Part shown: in pieces, positions 27,631 to 37,301 of the stretch
Layout of the letters: each line of letters begins with the position of its first letter
How positions within the stretch are numbered: position 1 is the first letter of the stretch
Assembly: GCA_947631625.1 (NCBI GenBank)
Contig: CANRMA010000016.1
Location: forward strand, 1 to 64,000
Reading direction: 5' to 3'
Source of the DNA: an uncultured Lachnospiraceae bacterium
GTDB taxonomy: Bacteria > Bacillota > Clostridia > Lachnospirales > Lachnospiraceae
Length of the DNA: 64,000 nucleotides
The notes under the pieces: model-generated
What the model was told of the DNA's origin: nothing
Seen by the model: the letters and a program-made list of their open reading frames with translations, nothing else
Database searches by the model: none
Program-made: the position numbers and the translations under genes

Positions 27631-28616
27631 TCCGTTTCGGCCGCCTGCTTATTCGGGAAGATACATTCTATGAAACGGTTCGCGAGAAGCTTCCGCCCCT
27701 CATCATTGAAGTGGATGTAGTCCACCATGTAATCTCTGTAGTTGTCCTCATTGATGGAACCATAGAAGTTGTCTATCAATGAGACGCTGCATTCGCTTGT
27801 TACATCAAGTTCTTTCTGCAGATAGTGGCTAAGTGTCCCGTTGCCTAAGTCTGTACGGTCGCCGTTTTCGAAGTTGCCTTCATCATTGATGCTAAAGCAG
27901 AAAGTGTGGGACATGACCACTATTCTTATAAAAGGATAAGCTTTCTGAAACTCCTCGATGGCGGTTCGCAGAGCGCCTGTATAGGCGACGATGGAGTACG
28001 GATCGTTAGGATCGTCGCTGGGCCGTTTCTCTATATAGTCTATGGCGTCATACATTATACATATTATGTCAACCTTGCTCATGTCAAGATTTTCAAGCAT
28101 TTCCACGGTTGGCACAAAGTCGGGATCGTAGCTGTAATAAGCCGCCTGCATTGTCTGTGTAAAATCCCCGCTGCATATGGCTTTGGCAAGATAGGAAAGA
28201 CTGAAAGAGTCCATCCAGTATCCGTCGTTGTAGTTTGCATATGCCGCGCTTATTGTGGAGCCTGTAAAGGAACCGTTATAGACCGTGGCCGCGTCGGGGT
28301 TTGGAACCTTTGCGGCTATCATTTCAGCCAGTCCGTTATCATGTCCTTTTTCTTTGGAAAAAGGATCGTTGCCAAGGCATAAGATAGTAGTTTCACCGTC
28401 ATCTTCGTGACCTTCAAGAAATTCGGGCGCAAGCGGTATGATATTGTCCAACGGTTCGATATCGAAATCCGTCGTTACATAGTCGGGGTCATAGTCTGAA
28501 GGCACTCCTTTGTTCCATTTGTAAAGTTTATATACGCATACTGCAAAAATTATTACGATTGCCGATATAAAAACAATATGCACTATTGCGGCTTTGGAAA
28601 TTCCGCGCTTTTCCAT
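27627..28616 (-). CDS. SGNH-fold protein with altered nucleophile motif
   Basis: 329 residues from the ATG at 28616, which has a perfect GGAGGAG site; an upstream in-frame ATG at 28766 lies in the promoter. A membrane anchor (about 10-32) precedes an SGNH-like domain. Block I reads LCLGNDPFS instead of G-D-S, so the usual Ser is missing. Block III is IMYDAIDY and the terminal D-x-x-H block is VDYIHFNDEG. It may be an inactive binding protein or use another nucleophile. It is convergent with the DltD-like gene. Confidence 0.7.
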   Translation of the reverse strand: MEKRGISKAAIVHIVFISAIVIIFAVCVYKLYKWNKGVPSDYDPDYVTTDFDIEPLDNIIPLAPEFLEGHEDDGETTILCLGNDPFSKEKGHDNGLAEMIAAKVPNPDAATVYNGSFTGSTISAAYANYNDGYWMDSFSLSYLAKAICSGDFTQTMQAAYYSYDPDFVPTVEMLENLDMSKVDIICIMYDAIDYIEKRPSDDPNDPYSIVAYTGALRTAIEEFQKAYPFIRIVVMSHTFCFSINDEGNFENGDRTDLGNGTLSHYLQKELDVTSECSVSLIDNFYGSINEDNYRDYMVDYIHFNDEGRKLLANRFIECIFPNKQAAETD

Positions 28617-28755
28617 AATATTTTCTCCTCCGTTTCCAATATCCCGTGAAAGTCTGCCGGACGGACAGCCTTTCTTCAGATGATTATAGTTTATCGTACC
28701 ATACAAATATGCCTCACGCAAGGGATTTATCTTTCGGAAAATAAAAACGGAAAAT

Positions 28756-28808
28756 AAAAAGGACACTTTCGAAGTCCTCGCATGAATGCTCCGAAAGTAT
28801 CCCTTTTA
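28756..28808 (-). terminator. terminator of the zinc-ribbon gene
   Basis: AAAAAGGACACTTTCG (28756-28771) pairs imperfectly with CGAAAGTATCCCTTTT (28793-28808). Positioned 23 bp beyond the stop of the minus-strand gene ending at 28831. Reading leftward, the arm ends in a T-run (complement of AAAAA), as expected. Confidence 0.65.
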
Positions 28809-28830
28809 ACTTTTGTTTTACCGGCCGTTA

Positions 28831-29157
28831 TCAGGATATGCCTGATACCACATTGTCCATCGTGTTTTTGTCCGTAAGAGTATATGTGATGATAGGAGTT
28901 GAGGACAACTGCCTGTGGAGTTCTTTGTACCATTTGCTGTACTTATACATGCGATAAGTCGTGCTGAGTTCTCCCAATTGTGTTTCGTCCTCAAGGCGTG
29001 AAAGAAATACCGCCCTTTGCTCCCTGTTCATGGATATATAATCCATATAAGGAAGTTTGAGTTCAATGATCTCATCATTACAGTTAGGACATGAACGCTT
29101 GTGCCCGTTTAACATGTGAACACGATGGCAACGCTTACAATAGTGAATATACATCAT
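28831..29157 (-). CDS. small zinc-ribbon protein of unknown function
   Basis: 108 residues from the ATG at 29157 with AGGGGA upstream. Two CxxC knuckles (HYCKRCHRVH and RSCPNCND) near residues 5-25 should bind zinc, followed by a charged helical tail with SMNREQRAVFLSRLEDE. The family is not recognised. It stands alone between terminators among glycan genes; a regulatory or nucleic-acid-binding role is possible. Confidence 0.6.
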   Translation of the reverse strand: MMYIHYCKRCHRVHMLNGHKRSCPNCNDEIIELKLPYMDYISMNREQRAVFLSRLEDETQLGELSTTYRMYKYSKWYKELHRQLSSTPIITYTLTDKNTMDNVVSGIS

Positions 29158-29392
29158 GAAAAATTCCCCTTTTCCCACTTTAGAAAATCTGAGGCGCAAA
29201 ATGCGTATGAAAGCTTGTCCTGCAGATCTTCTATATGTATTTTGTTGAAATTGTAAAGTTGCACTTATATTGTGTCAGTTAAAAATGGTAAAGTCAAGCG
29301 GATTCGGGAAAAATATGCCAAAAAAGCACTGTTAAATATCGCGTGAAATTTAATTTTTCTACCGGAAGTCAACAATATAACTGCCTGACAGA

Positions 29393-29421
29393 TTGCATAT
29401 ATTGAAAGTATTTGTTATTAT
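29393..29421 (+). promoter_or_regulatory. sigma-A type promoter for the acyltransferase gene
   Basis: TTGCAT (29393-29398), 17-bp spacer, TATTAT (29416-29421), leaving about 27 bases of leader before the ATG at 29455. Confidence 0.5.
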
Positions 29422-29454
29422 ATACAATATATTGTTAAAATGGAGAACGGTCAG

Positions 29455-30528
29455 ATGGATAAAAAAACACAAGTTATTAATGATGGAATAAATCTTCTGA
29501 AATTCATAGCAATTGTTATGGTAATATTGATCCATGAGCCATTGCCCGGAACCTTAGGGATTGTGGCTAAAGGTATTTCCGCTATGTCGGTGCCGGTTTT
29601 TTTTATGATATCGGGATATTTCAGTTATGGCGTGAGCTTTGATAAATTAAAGAAGCGTTGTGCGCGTATATTGAAATTGACCATATTAGCCAATATCATA
29701 TATTTTATATGGGATATATGCGTTGAATATATTTCAGGAGCATCTGTTATTTTATGGATCCGGGATAACTGCGCTTTAAAAAAGCTGTTGGTGTTAATTC
29801 TGACCAACGAGTCGCCGTTCCGCGGACATTTATGGTTTTTGGGCGCGCTGTGTTATGCATATCTTGCATGGCTTGTCTGGTTAATGTATGTTGAAAAGAG
29901 CGGGCAGCATCTTGCTAAGATCCTGCGTAAAAATAAGATCGGCTACATGTTTGCGATCTCTCTGCTGCTTCTTGTCATGAACATAGCGGGAGGGGAAATG
30001 CTGACTTTTTTTGGAAAAAATATCCAGATACCTTATATAAGGAACTGGGTTTTTACGGGAGTGCCGTTTTTTGGCATTGCATATTGCATACATGCGTATG
30101 AGGAGAGCATTTTTACACGCATAAAGCCCCGAAGCATGTTTATCATCTTTCTTGTTTCTGTTTTGCTTAATATTGTTGAAGTGTGGTTCATGCCGCCGAG
30201 CGGGGTGTATATTACTACCATATTTGTAAATATTTCATCATTTCTTATCGCGCTTCGTTCAAAAGAGCTTAAATCCCCCATGCTTGTTAAGCTTGGCGGT
30301 TTTGCCGACAGGTACGGACTATGGATATATGTGCTTCAGATAATGGTGATAAAGAGTATGCGCAGAATTTATGAGATCGCCGGAATTGGCGATACGGCTG
30401 TTATTGATTATCTTAGACCTTTTATCGCGCTGATGCTGTCTTTTATAACGGCGGTGGCGGTGGTATGGATATCGGGCGCTATTAAAAAGTACAGTAGGAA
30501 ATTGCGAAGCTCCGATTTACGTCTTTGA
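29455..30528 (+). CDS. acyltransferase family 3 membrane protein
   Basis: 357 residues with ten membrane helices. The ATG at 29455 is preferred to 29440 because GGAG lies 9 bases before it. INLLKFIAIVMVILIH with the conserved His, then SVPVFFMISGYF and GHLWFLGALCYAYL, define the acyltransferase-3 (OafA/WecH-like) family, which O-acetylates surface glycans. The last nine codons are formed by a half copy of the inverted-repeat element found elsewhere in the window, so the original C-terminus may have been changed by its insertion. Confidence 0.85.
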   Translation: MDKKTQVINDGINLLKFIAIVMVILIHEPLPGTLGIVAKGISAMSVPVFFMISGYFSYGVSFDKLKKRCARILKLTILANIIYFIWDICVEYISGASVILWIRDNCALKKLLVLILTNESPFRGHLWFLGALCYAYLAWLVWLMYVEKSGQHLAKILRKNKIGYMFAISLLLLVMNIAGGEMLTFFGKNIQIPYIRNWVFTGVPFFGIAYCIHAYEESIFTRIKPRSMFIIFLVSVLLNIVEVWFMPPSGVYITTIFVNISSFLIALRSKELKSPMLVKLGGFADRYGLWIYVLQIMVIKSMRRIYEIAGIGDTAVIDYLRPFIALMLSFITAVAVVWISGAIKKYSRKLRSSDLRL

Positions 30529-30547
30529 GATTGCGCAGATTTAACAA
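30502..30547 (+). mobile_element. half copy of the MITE-like element
   Basis: TTGCGAAGC at 30502 and the following GAGATTGCGCAGATTTAACAA to 30547 match the left arm of the full copies, closest to the one at 59082 (shared GATTTACGT). The right half is missing. The copy overlaps the stop codon of the acyltransferase gene. Confidence 0.6.
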
Positions 30548-30568
30548 TAAGAATAAAAAAGTTAAATA

Positions 30569-30597
30569 TTGCGGATTACATAATACTGTGTTATAAT
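30569..30597 (+). promoter_or_regulatory. sigma-A type promoter for the first GH25 gene
   Basis: TTGCGG (30569-30574), 17-bp spacer, TATAAT (30592-30597), 58 bases before the ATG at 30655. Confidence 0.65.
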
Positions 30598-30654
30598 AAC
30601 AGATGTAATTGTTTAAAAACGTTGAAAACAGCTAAAATACGAAAGGTTTACATA

Positions 30655-33648
30655 ATGAACATGAAAAAGAAAGATAATAATTTTCAGGAAGAAAGTACAA
30701 AAAATTTAGACGACACCCTGGAGTTTATTTCATTGGATGATGAGACTATTGAAAAATATTCCAAGTTTATGTCCGGCTCAGGGAAAAAGGCGGGTAAAAG
30801 TACCGGATACGCTGCGGCTGAGTATGAAGACGGATATGAAGATGATGAGGTGGAAGAACTCGAAGATTTGGAAGATGAAGAAGAATTCGTCAATGAAGAG
30901 TATGAAGATGACGACGAATACGAAGACGACGATGAAGAATATGAAGAAGATGACGACGAAGAGTATGATGAGGAAGATGATGAAACGGACGAATATGATG
31001 ATGAGTCCGACGACGATATAGAAGACCTTGACGATGAGGACGAAGACGACGACGAGTACGACGATTATGATGAAGAAGACGAGCCGCGCAGGGAAGGCAT
31101 AGCGGCTGCGATATCTTCGTTCTTCTCGAACATGAGTTCGGTGGACTGCATAGTTGCGGTTTTAGGCGTTTTTGTTGTTATCGTTTCTATCCTGACAGGA
31201 ACGATTTATTTCAATGCCAGGACTACTTCAAAACAGGTGGAAGCCTTTGCAGAGATAGGCAGCGATATAGAAGGCATAGGCATTATAGGCGAGGGCGGCC
31301 TTATTGCGGTCGCTGATGCGGAGAATGCCAGGATCGCGGCTATGCTTGAGTCAGAGAAGGAGAAAGAAGAAGAAAAAGCAGAAGCTGTGGAAGAAAAAAC
31401 CATTGAAGTAGGCATGCATATCACGTCAATACAGTCGGATATGAAGATAAAGTTTGTCAATAAGGATACAGGCAAACTTATTGCAAGCGTTCCTTTTGAA
31501 GTGGACGTGAGCGGAAATAAGGGTAAGAAATTTTCTCTAAAGGATGAAGACAAGGACGGAATAATATATCAGACCGGAGTGGACGCTGATACTTATACGG
31601 TAAAGGCGGTTGAGCTTAAAGATGAAAAGTATGATAAGTATGATATTAAGGATCTGAGCGAGAGTATAAAGGTTACGGATACCATAGCATATAAAAAAGT
31701 GGATGTAGCCGATGAGATAAAGTCAGAGTCTGAGGTAAACGCTGCGGCTGAGGATACTGCGCAGCAGACGGAAACGGAGTCTGTATTGACTGATACGGTT
31801 GAGTGGGTCGAATCCACTAAAACTGAGATTGAGTCAGAAGACAATTATAATGAGATCTCCAAATCGGATATTCCGGACCCCTCGATCACAGGCAGGTCAG
31901 CGGGTTTTTACAGGCTCGTTGAAGCAGGAGAGACCGCAGAGGGAGAAGCGGATGAAACCGACGGCGAAGAAAGCAGGCGCAAGTCTGATAAAGAAATACT
32001 TGAAGGCTTAAAGCCTTCTCTTACCCCGGATTCCGCGACTATAAAGAAGGGCGAGAGCGTATCGTTGATATTTTCAACGGAAGTAAACGGCTCATATGTA
32101 TTGGACTGGTCAAGCAGCGATACTTCTGTTGCCGTCGTCGAGAGCGACGGAACGGTCACCGGAATTGAAGCAGGAAGCGCAACGGTAAGCGCCACGATAA
32201 AGTTAGACAGCGAGTCTTCGGACTCCATAACTCTTAAATGCGCGGTAACGGTAACCGACAAAACATCTTCCGAGACGGCGCCTTCTACATATAAGATAAA
32301 GAATATAAGCGGAGACGGCAATATAAAGGTTGGCGAAAGCTGCGCGCTGAGCGCTTCCACAGAGCCTGAAGGCGGCAAGGTCACATGGAATAGCAGTAAT
32401 TCCAAGATAGCGTCGGTAGATGGCAACGGTGTCGTGACCGGAGTTTCGGAAGGAACGGTATCGATCATAGCTACCACCGAAAGCGGCGATTCCAAAGAAT
32501 GCAGGATTACGGTAGAGTCTTCGGAGGTTAAATATAAATCTGTTAAAATATCCGGAAGCGATACCGTAGCGGTAGGGGCGTCCGCTGCGCTTAAAGCGGT
32601 TACCGAACCCGAGGGCGGCAGCGTGGTATGGACAAGCGATAATGAAAAAGTCGTCAAGATAGACAACAGCGGAAATATGACAGGCGTGTCAGAAGGAACG
32701 GCAGTCATTACCGCGACATGCAAAGATGCGAAGGCCACGCTTAAGGTCACTGTTACAAAAGGCAAGGATGTAACCGGGGATAATAAGACCAAATTAAAAG
32801 ATAAAAAAGGCAATCAGATATACATTAAGAACTCTGACGGAAAATTCGTTGAAGCCACTTATGCGGATTACTTTAAAAATAACAAGTTTTATTTAAAGAA
32901 TTCCAATGTAAAATACCGTTATACAGGTTGGCAGACAATTGACGGATATACATATTTTTATGATAAAAACGGTAACTATGTGACAGGAGAGCAGGTTATC
33001 CAGGGGGCAAAATATAATTTCGGAAGCGACGGCAGGCTTGCCTCGTCCTCGGGAACACTCGGTATCGACGTCTCCAAATGGAACGGTTCCATTGACTGGA
33101 ATGCGGTCAAAAATTCAGGCGTATCTTATGTTATAATAAGATGCGGATACCGCGGTTCTTCCACAGGGGTACTGGTTGAAGATCCTAAGTTTGTAAGCAA
33201 TATCAAAGGCGCAAAAGCTGCAGGTTTGAAAGTGGGAGTATATTTCTTCAGCCAGGCGGTAAATGAAGTTGAGGCCGTGGAAGAAGCGTCAATGGCTATC
33301 AATCTCGTAAAAGGCTATGGCCTGAACTATCCCATATTCTTAGATGTGGAAGCAAGCGGCGGACGCGGAGATTCAATAAGCGCGGCGGCCAGAACCGCAG
33401 TCTGCAAGGCATTCTGCGCAACGGTACAAAATTCAGGCTATTCGGCGGGTATCTATGCCAACAAGACATGGCTTACCTCATATATCAATACGGCAAGCCT
33501 TACCTCATATAAAATATGGCTGGCTCAGTATGCAAGCAGTCCAAGCTATACCGCTACCAGATACGATATGTGGCAGTATTCATCTAAAGGAAGGATAAGC
33601 GGCATAAGCGGAAACGTGGATATGAACATCTCCTATATGAGCTATTAA
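30655..33648 (+). CDS. membrane-anchored GH25 lysozyme with acidic head and BIG2 repeats
   Basis: 997 residues from the ATG at 30655 (GAAAGG upstream). In order: an extremely acidic D/E/Y-rich cytoplasmic region (about 58-144); one membrane helix (160-185); a prealbumin-like stalk domain (MKIKFVNKDTGKLIASVPFE, about 260-345); three BIG2 Ig-like domains (455-535, 545-620, 625-700); a cell-wall-binding-like repeat (YTGWQTIDGYTYFYDKNGNY); and a GH25 muramidase domain (802-995) with IDVSKWNGSIDW and the catalytic FLDVEAS. It should cut or bind peptidoglycan from the outer membrane face. A related shorter protein is encoded at 35903. Confidence 0.9.
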   Translation: MNMKKKDNNFQEESTKNLDDTLEFISLDDETIEKYSKFMSGSGKKAGKSTGYAAAEYEDGYEDDEVEELEDLEDEEEFVNEEYEDDDEYEDDDEEYEEDDDEEYDEEDDETDEYDDESDDDIEDLDDEDEDDDEYDDYDEEDEPRREGIAAAISSFFSNMSSVDCIVAVLGVFVVIVSILTGTIYFNARTTSKQVEAFAEIGSDIEGIGIIGEGGLIAVADAENARIAAMLESEKEKEEEKAEAVEEKTIEVGMHITSIQSDMKIKFVNKDTGKLIASVPFEVDVSGNKGKKFSLKDEDKDGIIYQTGVDADTYTVKAVELKDEKYDKYDIKDLSESIKVTDTIAYKKVDVADEIKSESEVNAAAEDTAQQTETESVLTDTVEWVESTKTEIESEDNYNEISKSDIPDPSITGRSAGFYRLVEAGETAEGEADETDGEESRRKSDKEILEGLKPSLTPDSATIKKGESVSLIFSTEVNGSYVLDWSSSDTSVAVVESDGTVTGIEAGSATVSATIKLDSESSDSITLKCAVTVTDKTSSETAPSTYKIKNISGDGNIKVGESCALSASTEPEGGKVTWNSSNSKIASVDGNGVVTGVSEGTVSIIATTESGDSKECRITVESSEVKYKSVKISGSDTVAVGASAALKAVTEPEGGSVVWTSDNEKVVKIDNSGNMTGVSEGTAVITATCKDAKATLKVTVTKGKDVTGDNKTKLKDKKGNQIYIKNSDGKFVEATYADYFKNNKFYLKNSNVKYRYTGWQTIDGYTYFYDKNGNYVTGEQVIQGAKYNFGSDGRLASSSGTLGIDVSKWNGSIDWNAVKNSGVSYVIIRCGYRGSSTGVLVEDPKFVSNIKGAKAAGLKVGVYFFSQAVNEVEAVEEASMAINLVKGYGLNYPIFLDVEASGGRGDSISAAARTAVCKAFCATVQNSGYSAGIYANKTWLTSYINTASLTSYKIWLAQYASSPSYTATRYDMWQYSSKGRISGISGNVDMNISYMSY

Positions 33649-33678
33649 TGCGGGATTTTGTATTTATACTTGCAATTA

Positions 33679-33708
33679 TTGTAAATTTGATGGAAAATAC
33701 TATATAAT
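33679..33708 (+). promoter_or_regulatory. sigma-A type promoter upstream of rmlB
   Basis: TTGTAA (33679-33684), 18-bp spacer, TATAAT (33703-33708). A transcript from here would run through the inverted-repeat element at 33725-33917 before reaching rmlB, giving a structured leader. Confidence 0.5.
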
Positions 33709-33724
33709 AGTTAATAATAGACGA

Positions 33725-33917
33725 TTGCGAAACGCTGTCTCAACGTATATTGATTGTACAGATTTAACAAACACCATTGCAGGCGCTATGAGCGCGTCGG
33801 CACTTAGCGAGGTATTTTCGAGCTTAGTGCCGCTACTGCGCTCAATGCAGCGCAAGCGTGCCTGCAAGGTTTTGTTAAATTTGTACAATCTCGATAACGT
33901 ATATCATGGTTTCGCAA
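33725..33917. mobile_element. MITE-like inverted-repeat element, copy 2
   Basis: 193 bp bounded by TTGCGAAAC and GTTTCGCAA. The inner arms (GATTGTACAGATTTAACAAA and its inverse near 33873-33892) are well conserved with the other copies, but the GC-rich centre is in a different arrangement. It lies between the GH25 gene and rmlB. Confidence 0.8.
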
Positions 33918-33956
33918 ATACCTAAATAGTTATTAAATGCATGAGGAGAACCACCG

Positions 33957-35033
33957 ATGAGAACTTATTTGGTCACGGGCGGGGCAGGTTTTATAGGCTC
34001 CAACTACATTCATTATATGTTTAAAAAATATGATAATGAGATCCGCATCATAAATGTGGATGCGCTCACCTATGCCGGAAACCTTGAAAATCTCAAAGAA
34101 GTTGAGAAGCGGAGCAATTATGCTTTTGTAAAGGCCGATATCTGTGATAAAGAGGCTATAAGCCGTATATTTGCGGAAAACGATATAGACAGGGTAGTGC
34201 ATTTTGCGGCGGAAAGCCATGTGGACAGGAGTATTAAAAATCCGGAGGTTTTCGTTCGAACAAACGTTCTGGGAACCGCGGTTATGTTAAACTGCGCCAA
34301 AGCGGCATGGGAACTGCCGGACGGAAGTTATAAGGCGGATAAGAAATTCCTGCATGTTTCGACTGATGAAGTATACGGTTCTCTGACGGAGGACGGCGGA
34401 TATTTTTATGAGACTACGCCGTATGCGCCTCACAGTCCGTATTCCGCGAGCAAAGCCTCATCCGATATGCTTGTAAAGTCCTATATGGATACATATAAGT
34501 TTCCGGCCAATATTACGAACTGTTCCAACAACTACGGCCCTTATCAGTTTCCGGAGAAGCTCATTCCTCTTATCATAAACAACGCATTGCAGGGCAAAAA
34601 GCTTCCGGTATACGGAGACGGGAAAAACGTGCGCGACTGGCTTTATGTTGAAGACCATGCCAAAGCGATAGATATGGTTCAGGAAAAAGGAAGGCTGTTT
34701 GAGACCTACAATGTCGGCGGACATAACGAAAAGCAGAATATTGAGATCATACATATAATCCTCGATACCTTAAAGGAAATGTTAAGCGACGATGATCCGA
34801 GAAAAGCGCATATAAGCGAAGACCTGATTACTTATGTTGAAGACCGCAAGGGTCACGACAGGCGTTATGCCATAGCTCCGGACAAGATCAAAGATGAGAT
34901 AGGCTGGGAACCCGAAACGATGTTTAAAGACGGAATCAGGCTTACCATAAAGTGGTTCTTTGAGCATGAAGAGTGGATGAAGAACGTAACAAGCGGCGAT
35001 TATCAGAAATACTATAACGAAATGTACGAGTGA
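33957..35033 (+). CDS. rmlB: dTDP-glucose 4,6-dehydratase
   Basis: 358 residues, short-chain dehydrogenase superfamily. The NAD site is [19 protein letters not shown] at the N-terminus. The active-site Thr-Asp-Glu is in [10 protein letters not shown], with Tyr-x3-Lys in [30 protein letters not shown] and [10 protein letters not shown] are family hallmarks. It converts dTDP-glucose to dTDP-4-keto-6-deoxyglucose. AGGAG precedes the ATG, and rmlA follows 10 bp downstream. Confidence 0.95.
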   Translation: MRTYLVTGGAGFIGSNYIHYMFKKYDNEIRIINVDALTYAGNLENLKEVEKRSNYAFVKADICDKEAISRIFAENDIDRVVHFAAESHVDRSIKNPEVFVRTNVLGTAVMLNCAKAAWELPDGSYKADKKFLHVSTDEVYGSLTEDGGYFYETTPYAPHSPYSASKASSDMLVKSYMDTYKFPANITNCSNNYGPYQFPEKLIPLIINNALQGKKLPVYGDGKNVRDWLYVEDHAKAIDMVQEKGRLFETYNVGGHNEKQNIEIIHIILDTLKEMLSDDDPRKAHISEDLITYVEDRKGHDRRYAIAPDKIKDEIGWEPETMFKDGIRLTIKWFFEHEEWMKNVTSGDYQKYYNEMYE

Positions 35034-35043
35034 GGATTTATTT

Positions 35044-35913
35044 ATGAAAGGTATCATATTGGCGGGCGGTTCGGGGACAAGGCTGTATCCGCTTACTAAA
35101 GCTGTGTCAAAACAGATTATGCCCGTATACGATAAACCGATGATATATTATCCGTTATCCATACTTATGTTGGCCGGAATAAGGGATATCATGATTATCT
35201 CCACGCCGAGGGATCTTCCGGCGTTTAAGGAGCTGTTCGGAAGCGGGGAACAGCTTGGTCTGCGCTTTGAATACGCGGCGCAGGAGACTCCGAGAGGACT
35301 TGCCGATGCTTTTATAATCGGAGCGGATTTTATCGGGGACGACAATGTTGCGTTGGTGCTCGGAGACAATATTTTTTACGGACAGAGTTTTTCAAGTGTG
35401 CTTAAGAGAGTGGCTTCAATGGAAAAGGGCGCGACAATATTCGGCTATTATGTGCGCGATCCGAGAGAATACGGTGTAGTTGAGTTTGACGAAAACGGAA
35501 TGGCCATATCGATCGAGGAGAAACCCGAACATCCCAAGAGCAATTATGCGGTTCCCGGACTTTATTTTTATGATAACGACGTGGTGGAGATAGCGGCAAA
35601 CGTAAAGCCGTCTGCCCGCGGCGAAATAGAGATTACAAGTATCAATAATGAATATCTCAGGCGTGGAAGTTTGAGGGTGGAAACGCTTGGACGAGGTTTT
35701 GCTTGGCTTGATACGGGAAGCCATGATTCTCTGTTGGATGCGGCCGATTTTGTGGCGGCGTTCCAGAAAAGGCAGGGACTGTATATTTCCTGCATAGAGG
35801 AGATAGCATACAAGAGAGGTTTTATAGATAAAGAGCAGCTTCTTAAGCTCGCGGAGCCGTTGCTTAAGACAAACTATGGAAAATATCTGGTAGAGGTTGC
35901 GAATGGACTCTAA
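35044..35913 (+). CDS. rmlA: glucose-1-phosphate thymidylyltransferase
   Basis: 289 residues. The nucleotide-binding start is [20 protein letters not shown], followed by [24 protein letters not shown] and [21 protein letters not shown], all standard for RmlA. It makes dTDP-glucose for RmlB. Its 3' end overlaps the second GH25 gene by 11 bp, tying that lysozyme to nucleotide-sugar synthesis. Confidence 0.95.
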   Translation: MKGIILAGGSGTRLYPLTKAVSKQIMPVYDKPMIYYPLSILMLAGIRDIMIISTPRDLPAFKELFGSGEQLGLRFEYAAQETPRGLADAFIIGADFIGDDNVALVLGDNIFYGQSFSSVLKRVASMEKGATIFGYYVRDPREYGVVEFDENGMAISIEEKPEHPKSNYAVPGLYFYDNDVVEIAANVKPSARGEIEITSINNEYLRRGSLRVETLGRGFAWLDTGSHDSLLDAADFVAAFQKRQGLYISCIEEIAYKRGFIDKEQLLKLAEPLLKTNYGKYLVEVANGL

Positions 35914-37279
35914 AAAATTACGACGGACCATATTAGGAGTCATAATTGTATTTATTATAATAACAGGTGTTATCATAGCTGCCAACCGGGATATGATCCG
36001 GGAAAAGTTTGGATCGGGAACCGGGAAAAAAAGCAGTAATGCCGCGGTTTCATCAGATCCGGAAGGCTCGCGGGCGAATGGGCAGACTGACTCCGGACAG
36101 CTTGGCAATGATCTGCAGGGTTTTATGCAGGATGACGGATTTTTTGATCCTGAAGTTAAATACAAGAGTATTGAAACATATGCAGGCAGGGCGGTAACGC
36201 CGATCATGAGCTCCGTGGCCAAAGACATACGTATAATGATAGTGGACAGCAGGGGCAGACTGGTGACTGGCGCGCCTTTCAGCATAAAGATACAGGAGCT
36301 TGGCGAGTATACGGACGATAATGAGGACGGCATAATTTATATCGACGGAGTCCGCGCAGGCGAGTACAGCGTGTCCATGAATGAGATGGACGGATTTAAG
36401 GTACCCAATACCGTGACTACCATTAAAGTTAAGCAGGATATAGAGTATCGCGTTCTGGATGATGTTGAGTATCTTATGCTTACAGAGGACGATGTGGATG
36501 CGTCCAAGGAGGACTTGGAGGTAAAAGAGGCCGAAAGCGAAGCTGACGGTACGGAGAATACGTCTTTTGATATGGCTGACGGCAATGCAAGAAAAGGTAT
36601 TGACGTTTCCAAATGGAATAAGGAAATAGACTGGGAAGCGGTAAAAGACGACGGAGTGGAGTTTGCCATTATCCGCTGCGGTTACAGAGGTTCTTCCGGC
36701 GGCGCTCTTATAATAGATCCGCGTTTTAAGGAAAATATAGAAGGCGCGATAGAAGCGGGCATTCCGGTCGGAGTCTACTTCTTTACGCAGGCGGTGAGCG
36801 AACGTGAGGCTATAGAAGAGGCCAGTATGGTTATCAGCCTGATACGTGAATATGACGTGGACTATCCCGTCTTTCTGGACAGCGAAAGCGCGGGCGGCAG
36901 GGGTCGCGCGGACGATCTGTCCAAGGAGGAGAGAACGAAATACCATAAAGCTTTTCTTAACACGATAGCGTCTGCCGGCTATGAAACGGGCGTTTATGCC
37001 TCAACCAACTGGTTTGGCAGACGGATAAATGTCGATGAACTTTCCGGTTATAATATATGGCTTGCCCAGTATGCCGAAGTTCCTACATATGAAGGTTATT
37101 ACAATATGTGGCAGTACACTTCCAAAGGAACAATAAACGGAATTTCGACAAATGTAGACCTGGATCTGTCTTACATGAATATAGATACGTCAATAGATCA
37201 TTCCGCAAAATCCGGCGGATATACCGGAGTCGTCGAGGGCGATACCGGAAACGTGCCGGTGGATAAGAAGGATTATTAG
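35903..37279 (+). CDS. membrane-anchored GH25 lysozyme, short paralogue
   Basis: 458 residues from the ATG at 35903 (GAGG before it, inside rmlA). A single helix (about 10-28), a prealbumin-like stalk ([20 protein letters not shown], about 105-195) homologous to that of the protein at 30655, an acidic linker, then the GH25 domain (about 231-426) with [12 protein letters not shown] and FLDSESAGG retaining Asp and Glu. A short polar tail follows. It lacks the BIG2 and acidic-head parts. Translational coupling to rmlA suggests that wall cutting is coordinated with polymer attachment. Confidence 0.9.
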   Translation: MDSKKLRRTILGVIIVFIIITGVIIAANRDMIREKFGSGTGKKSSNAAVSSDPEGSRANGQTDSGQLGNDLQGFMQDDGFFDPEVKYKSIETYAGRAVTPIMSSVAKDIRIMIVDSRGRLVTGAPFSIKIQELGEYTDDNEDGIIYIDGVRAGEYSVSMNEMDGFKVPNTVTTIKVKQDIEYRVLDDVEYLMLTEDDVDASKEDLEVKEAESEADGTENTSFDMADGNARKGIDVSKWNKEIDWEAVKDDGVEFAIIRCGYRGSSGGALIIDPRFKENIEGAIEAGIPVGVYFFTQAVSEREAIEEASMVISLIREYDVDYPVFLDSESAGGRGRADDLSKEERTKYHKAFLNTIASAGYETGVYASTNWFGRRINVDELSGYNIWLAQYAEVPTYEGYYNMWQYTSKGTINGISTNVDLDLSYMNIDTSIDHSAKSGGYTGVVEGDTGNVPVDKKDY

Positions 37280-37301
37280 TAACTTATAACGGAGGAACAA
37301 C

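Noticed and set aside
30684-32813. Long Ser-rich minus-strand open frames opposite the GH25 gene
   Set aside because: They are mirror frames of Asp/Glu- and Thr/Ser-rich coding sequence on the plus strand.
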